Positions 21,656-21,812 of a DNA stretch of 21,812 bases are shown here, one piece after another (positions within the stretch are counted from its first letter, which is position 1; the number at the start of each line of letters is the position of its first letter). A program made the position numbers and the translations under genes. This stretch comes from DASUAO01 sp046484625 (lineage in GTDB: Bacteria > Actinomycetota > Acidimicrobiia > IMCC26256 > PALSA-555). The notes below the pieces were generated by a model. It was not told the origin of the DNA, did no database searches, and saw only the letters and a program-made list of their open reading frames with translations. Location: the NCBI GenBank assembly GCA_046484625.1, contig JAWOIO010000080.1:1-21812 (forward strand). The letters run 5' to 3'.

Positions 21656-21738
21656 TCCGGCGTGATCGCCCGAAGGTCGCCGAACCCTGCGTGCGACCTC
21701 CATCGCTGGAGCGTGTCCGCGAAAAAAACGTTTGTCAT
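21610..21738 (-). CDS. Possible small upstream ORF (42 aa) in the parA leader
   Basis: An ATG at 21738 with GGAAAGGG about 11 bases upstream opens 42 codons (MTNVFFADTLQRWRSHAGFG then DLRAITPEWVETRAPRARAE), ending at TAG 21612-21610 in the same frame as parA. I recognise no family. The first codons are AT-rich, including seven T in a row. It could be a leader peptide, the remnant of a former neighbour or noncoding leader. Weakly supported, and offered because it sits between a good promoter and parA. Confidence 0.2.
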   Translation of the reverse strand: MTNVFFADTLQRWRSHAGFGDLRAITPEWVETRAPRARAEGE

Positions 21739-21776
21739 TCCGGATATACCCTTTCCGAAGATGCGACTCGCCTAGT

Positions 21777-21806
21777 AGTATAGCGAGGTTTAAAATTCAA
21801 TTACAA
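21777..21806 (-). promoter_or_regulatory. Strong sigma-70-type promoter reading towards parA
   Basis: On the minus strand TTGTAA (plus 21801-21806) is followed by an 18-base spacer and TATACT (plus 21777-21782), close to the TTGACA/TATAAT consensus and the best such pair in the window. Transcription would begin near 21770 and run into parAB with a leader of about 300 bases. It lies in an AT-rich tail (21721-21812) unlike the rest of the window. Between 21556 and 21720 I see only the nested inverted repeat and the possible small ORF. Confidence 0.55.
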
Positions 21807-21812
21807 GTTTTG

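Noticed and set aside
21556..21720. Search for the C-terminus of rsmG upstream of parA
   Set aside because: None of the three minus-strand frames here shows an RsmG-like ending; only low-complexity or short sequence is present.
20632..21783. 383-codon plus-strand open frame over parA
   Set aside because: Antisense to conserved ParA Walker motifs, with no family features.

Overview
The window is about 21.8 kb of GC-rich DNA (roughly 70% G+C by eye), densely packed on both strands. Gene content and order point to an actinomycete (Actinomycetota). There is a DUF5318 gene divergent from a PadR regulator-Ino1 pair (the order of Mycobacterium tuberculosis Rv0049/Rv0047c/Rv0046c). There is also a pcnA ... 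DUF6049-murJ-kinase-sigM-anti-sigma-trxB-trxA-cwlM-parB-parA block (the order of Rv3907c to Rv3918c). GTG/TTG starts and TANNNT boxes placed directly before start codons fit this. A deep non-mycobacterial lineage such as Acidimicrobiia is plausible, but I cannot prove it from the sequence.

Layout. 1-153: 5' end of panB (minus strand, cut by the window edge). 267-662: DUF5318 gene (minus). 806-4476: a rightward lipid operon of padR, ino1, a phospholipase-D/cardiolipin-synthase-like gene and a VTT/DedA-type membrane protein, all with overlapping ends. 4473-5873: CCA-adding enzyme/pcnA on the minus strand, its stop codon interlocked with that of the VTT gene. 5958-7385: an NfeD-stomatin (SPFH) pair. 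7408-8421: a class II histone-deacetylase-like deacetylase (minus). 8506-12975: GNAT acetyltransferase, DUF6049 exported protein and murJ, overlapping each other. 13014-13850: DegV. 13912-17965: transmembrane Ser/Thr kinase, ECF sigma factor, anti-sigma-like protein, small membrane protein and trxB. 17966-18138: a tandem-repeat spacer. 18139-19492: trxA and a CwlM-like protein. 19515-21468: parB and parA on the minus strand. 21556-21812: a structured, then AT-rich leader with a good sigma-70-type promoter reading into parA.

How it works together. The right half joins lipid II flipping (MurJ), a transmembrane kinase, the SigM-type stress switch, the thioredoxin system, a CwlM-type wall-synthesis regulator and chromosome partitioning. 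This is the conserved origin-proximal neighbourhood of actinomycetes. The most notable points are four. The kinase carries the ectodomain that mycobacteria fuse to MurJ, but here it is a separate protein with all catalytic residues. The CwlM-like protein appears to have lost its zinc ligands. A 15-bp tandem repeat sits between trxB and trxA, with a SigR-like promoter at its edge. Several genes appear to be transcribed without leaders. No tRNA, rRNA, CRISPR array, transposase or phage gene was seen.
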